Source: Sporichthya brevicatena
Lineage (GTDB): Bacteria; Actinomycetota; Actinomycetes; Sporichthyales; Sporichthyaceae
Reading direction: 5' to 3'
Length of the DNA stretch: 64,000 bases
Assembly: GCF_039525035.1 (NCBI RefSeq)
Contig: NZ_BAAAHE010000016.1
Span: 32,477-96,476, forward strand
Of this stretch, positions 61,157 to 64,000 are shown piece after piece. The position numbers and the translations under genes were made by a program. Positions within the stretch are counted from its first letter, which is position 1. Each line of letters starts with the position of its first letter. The notes under the pieces are model-generated. The model did no database searches, was not told the origin of the DNA, and saw nothing but the letters and a program-made list of their open reading frames with translations.

Positions 61157-63100
61157 TTATCGAATGTCTTCGTCGGCGACGACGAAGAGCATCGAGTGCG
61201 GCTTGGCGTCACCGAAGTCGCCGTGCGGCCACGACGTCCGGTTGAAGTTGACGCAGCTCGTGCCGTCGTACTCGTCGACGAACCGGTCATCCAGGACCAG
61301 CTTGCCCTTCTTGATGTCCAGGATGCACAGCTTGTGGTTGCCGTCCGTGTTGGTACGGGCCACGAAGTAGTTCGAGAAGGCGATGCGCTTGGGCGACTTG
61401 GTCTCGCGGTAGTAGCCGTCCTTGCCCAGCTCGAAGTTGTCCATCGCACCCCAGTGCGGACCACCCGAGGTGTTGTCCTGCACGTGGAAGGCGTCCGACA
61501 GCGTCGGGCAGTCGGGCTCGTCGCCACCCTTGCTGACTTCCTGGATCGTGTCGATGTTGCACTTCGGGTTCGTGCCGGACTTGAGGAGCTTCTGGATGTC
61601 CAGCATGTAGACCATCTTCGCCGAGCCGGTGTCGAACGGGCTCGTCGAACCCGGGCCACGGCCGATGACGGCGTGGAACAGGTACTTGTCGTCCGGGCTC
61701 GTCTGGATCCAGCCGGCGCCGGTGCAGCCGCCACCCTCGGTGACCTGCGGGTCGATCGAGCGCGACGCGGTGGTCACGTCGAAGACCTCACGCCAGACCG
61801 GCTTCGGGTTGGTGATGTCCGGGGTGTAGTAGATGACACCGCCGCACATCGACGAGGCGAACGCGCCCTTGTTCTTGGGCGTGTTGGTGACGGTGACCTC
61901 CATGATGCCGCGCGGCTCCTCGTGCGAGGGGTTGCGCTGCTTGCGGGGGCCGTCGGGCATCTGCGAGACCGAGACGAGCTTGGCGTTGTCGCGGTCGGAG
62001 ATGTCCCAGATGCGGACCGTGTCGCGGAAGACGTTCGGGCCGGGCGGACGGACCGGGTCGAGCACGATGTTGCGCGGCTCGGCGTAGTCCGAGGCGATCA
62101 GGCGGTTCAGGTCCTCACGGGCCTGGATGCCGTGCGGGTTGGCGCAGGTGGCCTGCGGCAGCACCGGGTAGTTGATGCAGCGGACCGGGTCCTCGGAGGT
62201 CGGGAGGGCGGCCGGAACCTCGGAGAGGGTCTTGCCGTCCGGACCGATGCGGACCAGGGAGCCCGGCGAACCGCCGAAGCCGTTGGAGACCCGGACCTCA
62301 CCGTTGGTGTAGACGCAGGGGCCGGGGACGTCCGCGCCACCCATGTAGGTGCCGTACGCCGTGCCGTCCTTCAGCGTCCAGTACGCGTCGGGGATCGACC
62401 CGCACGGGGTGTCGGTCGGCAGGTTGACGCCCTTGATCTCGATCTTCGGCAGCGCCTTGACGTCGAAGACGTAGGTGATGTCGCTGTAGAGACCACCGGC
62501 GTAGATCGAGTCGCCCTTGTGCCACAGGTACTGCATGTGGTGCGGCTCGTTCTCCACGACCGGAGCGGTCGTGACGGTGTTGACGACCTTGCCGTAGGTC
62601 GGCGAGCCCTTGGTGGCGTCGACGACGGCGAGGAAGTCCGGGCCGACCGCGTTGTCGCGAATCGTGTCGGGCAGCGTCACCGGGTTGATCGCCGGGCGCG
62701 TCTGCAGCAGGCCGGCGGAGTTGTTGTCGGCCGCGTTCCAGTCACCGGCCCAGACCACGAGGTACTCGTGGCGGATCTTGCCGTCCTTGGTGACGATCTT
62801 CTGCGCGTCCAGGTCGGTGTTGGTCCCGTTGAGGACCGAGTCGACCAGGTTGCGCTTGGCCTGCGTGATCGCCGGGCTGTCCTGGACCAGGTGGTTCGTC
62901 GCAGTGAAGATCTCACCGTTCGTCGCCTGGAACTTCGACGTGTAGGTGAGGACCTTGTCGGTGGCGTCCGCCGCCGGCGAGTTGAAGCCGACGAAGCCCG
63001 CCGCGATCAGCGTCGGGACCGCGGCGACCGCGGCCAGACGCCGGCCCGGTCGGGGCAGCTTGCGACTGCGCCCCGGCGGAGCCTGGGTGGGGGTGGTCAT
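61157..63100 (-). CDS. Secreted SBP56/methanethiol-oxidase-like protein
   Basis: A 647-residue exported protein: signal peptide near 20-46, then a repeated beta-strand pattern fitting a seven-bladed propeller. SBP56-like pieces are PDFLAVVDATKGSPTYGKVV near 155, NEPHHMQYLW near 186, SDITYVFDVKALP near 208, ANPHGIQAREDLNRLIASDY near 320 and TVRIWDISDRD near 365. Cysteines are frequent. SBP56 proteins include the copper-dependent methanethiol oxidase of methylotrophs. The gene lies directly before a CopD-like gene, in keeping with copper supply. Identification is by pattern only; the reaction is not proven. Confidence 0.6.
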   Translation of the reverse strand: MTTPTQAPPGRSRKLPRPGRRLAAVAAVPTLIAAGFVGFNSPAADATDKVLTYTSKFQATNGEIFTATNHLVQDSPAITQAKRNLVDSVLNGTNTDLDAQKIVTKDGKIRHEYLVVWAGDWNAADNNSAGLLQTRPAINPVTLPDTIRDNAVGPDFLAVVDATKGSPTYGKVVNTVTTAPVVENEPHHMQYLWHKGDSIYAGGLYSDITYVFDVKALPKIEIKGVNLPTDTPCGSIPDAYWTLKDGTAYGTYMGGADVPGPCVYTNGEVRVSNGFGGSPGSLVRIGPDGKTLSEVPAALPTSEDPVRCINYPVLPQATCANPHGIQAREDLNRLIASDYAEPRNIVLDPVRPPGPNVFRDTVRIWDISDRDNAKLVSVSQMPDGPRKQRNPSHEEPRGIMEVTVTNTPKNKGAFASSMCGGVIYYTPDITNPKPVWREVFDVTTASRSIDPQVTEGGGCTGAGWIQTSPDDKYLFHAVIGRGPGSTSPFDTGSAKMVYMLDIQKLLKSGTNPKCNIDTIQEVSKGGDEPDCPTLSDAFHVQDNTSGGPHWGAMDNFELGKDGYYRETKSPKRIAFSNYFVARTNTDGNHKLCILDIKKGKLVLDDRFVDEYDGTSCVNFNRTSWPHGDFGDAKPHSMLFVVADEDIR

Positions 63101-63170
63101 CTGGTTTCGCTCCAGAGGTTGTAGGAAATGATCGGGGGTCAGATACGCGTGCTCGTCGTTGAACAGAGCG

Positions 63171-64000
63171 TTATCGGCCCCCTGCCTCGAGCACCTCGGC
63201 AGCTGTATCCGGCAGGCTGGACACAGTCACCGTGATCTCGTTGCTGTACTTCGCGCCGGACCGACCCCCCGAGGTCGTGTCCGCCCACTTCACCGGCATG
63301 GCCAGCGACGGCGCGTACCACCACCGCCGCGTGCGCTCACCGGATTCCGAACCCGTGAACGTGGTCCGGGTGTCGATGACGAAGACCGGAACGCGGATCC
63401 CTGAAATCGTCAGGGTGTCCACGCCCGTCACCGTCGAGGTGTACTTCTCGGTCCGGTCGGCGTCACCGCCGGTGCCGGACCAGCTCTCGCCGACCTTCAG
63501 CACCGCGGGAACGCAGCGCTGGGCCGGGGAGAAGGAGATGTCGGAGCCCTGGCGCACCCCGCTGCACGTCACCGTCGCGGACTCGAACGTGAGGTCGACG
63601 GCGCCACCGGCGTAGCGGTAGATGTGCCGTTCGTCGTGCTTGCCGGCCTCACCGGGGAAGTACCGGACGTCGAAGTTGTAGGACCCGGCCGGCTCGTTGC
63701 GCGCGGGAGCGACGACGAGCTGCGACTGCTTCGGCAGGTCCCGACCGCAGAACGAGAAGGGACCGAAGGTCACCTTCTCGGAACCGGAGACGCTCAGACC
63801 GTAGGTCCCCGGGATGGGCTCGGTGCGCGGCAGCGGCAGGCCGTTCGCCTTGGTGCCGCGAGCGGCGGAACCGGTGCGGCCCGCCGTCGCCGCCTTGCGA
63901 CCGGCCGGAGCCGGCGCGGTCTCCCGCGTCGCGGCCGCCCCCGTCGCGGTCGGCGCCGGTGTGGCGGCGGCACCGGCTGACCCGTCAGGGGAACCGGTCG
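63171..64000 (-). CDS. Secreted protein with Ala/Pro/Thr-rich stalk, partial
   Basis: The frame is open from the window edge, so the N-terminus lies outside; at least 276 residues are seen. An Ala/Pro/Thr-rich stretch of about 50 residues is followed by a beta-rich domain (YGLSVSGSEKVTFGPFSFC, FDVRYFPGEAGKHDERHIY, DTLTISGIRVPVFVIDT) with three cysteines and WWYAPSLAMPVKW near the end. It resembles exported wall-associated proteins. No family assigned. It ends 70 bp before the SBP56-like gene on the same strand and may precede it in one operon. Confidence 0.7.
   Translation of the reverse strand, partial: TGSPDGSAGAAATPAPTATGAAATRETAPAPAGRKAATAGRTGSAARGTKANGLPLPRTEPIPGTYGLSVSGSEKVTFGPFSFCGRDLPKQSQLVVAPARNEPAGSYNFDVRYFPGEAGKHDERHIYRYAGGAVDLTFESATVTCSGVRQGSDISFSPAQRCVPAVLKVGESWSGTGGDADRTEKYTSTVTGVDTLTISGIRVPVFVIDTRTTFTGSESGERTRRWWYAPSLAMPVKWADTTSGGRSGAKYSNEITVTVSSLPDTAAEVLEAGGR

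Noticed and set aside
59174..63124. Plus-strand frame of about 1,300 codons opposite the CopD-like and SBP56-like genes
   Set aside because: It reads as Arg/Gly/Asp-rich low-complexity sequence; the minus-strand genes have signal peptides, membrane helices and family motifs. It is a mirror of their codon bias.

Overview
The window is one contiguous stretch of a very GC-rich chromosome. GC is strongly favoured at third codon positions, GTG starts are common, and many genes join through GTGA or ATGA overlaps. The gene families point to a free-living actinobacterium: DUF5130, DUF3817, a LigB-type ligase, a 13E12-like DUF222/HNH gene, group II truncated globin, EttA and oligoribonuclease. No rRNA gene or taxonomic marker is present, so the genus cannot be fixed from the sequence. 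About 15 transcription units show a TANNNT hexamer 6-9 nt before the start codon, which suggests widespread leaderless mRNAs.

1-5 kb: an amidase-malQ-membrane protein-DUF5130 operon on the minus strand, then an RHH-Doc toxin-antitoxin pair. 5-28.7 kb is a metabolic island built around tungsten/molybdenum pterin enzymes. Its minus-strand operon holds a winged-helix/substrate-binding regulator, a first NAD-linked formate dehydrogenase (alpha plus a fused gamma-beta subunit), moeA, a lipoprotein, a membrane Ser/Thr kinase, a second moeA fused to an oxyanion-binding domain, and a TauE/SafE transporter. Divergent from it is tupABC, a tungstate ABC importer. Next come a moaD-like gene with a tungsten-type aldehyde ferredoxin oxidoreductase, an HNH gene, and a second formate dehydrogenase locus (orphan fdsD, divergent LysR, fdsGBA, fdsD, fdhD). 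Together these cover metal uptake, metal sensing, cofactor assembly and sulfuration, and at least three client enzymes.

28.7-39 kb is mostly housekeeping: prolyl oligopeptidase, two tandem MscS channels (the first truncated), globin, two hot-dog thioesterases, EttA, SSB, tRNA-Arg(UCU), a Rieske protein, a proline-rich membrane protein, oligoribonuclease, tRNA-His(GUG) and tRNA-Lys(CUU). 39-43.5 kb holds a frameshifted DUF222/HNH gene, palindromic repeats, a 56-bp near-perfect palindrome, an NlpC/P60 hydrolase and ligB. Both the HNH gene and ligB carry promoters matching the PafBC (RecA-independent) DNA-damage motif.

43.5-64 kb: a secreted GH15-like enzyme; a PaaI-type thioesterase; a six-gene operon made of a GldA/GldFG-like ABC system, a DUF4340 lipoprotein, a SurA-like lipoprotein and two membrane proteins with copper-protein-like features; livFGMH permease and ATPase genes without a binding protein; TesB; an intergenic array of CTTCACCAG motifs; an AI-2E-type transporter; small membrane proteins; a CopD-like fusion protein; a secreted SBP56/methanethiol-oxidase-like protein; and a partial secreted protein. 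Two genes (formate dehydrogenase alpha and the CopD fusion) have good Shine-Dalgarno sequences in front of ATC or ATA rather than any ATG/GTG/TTG.
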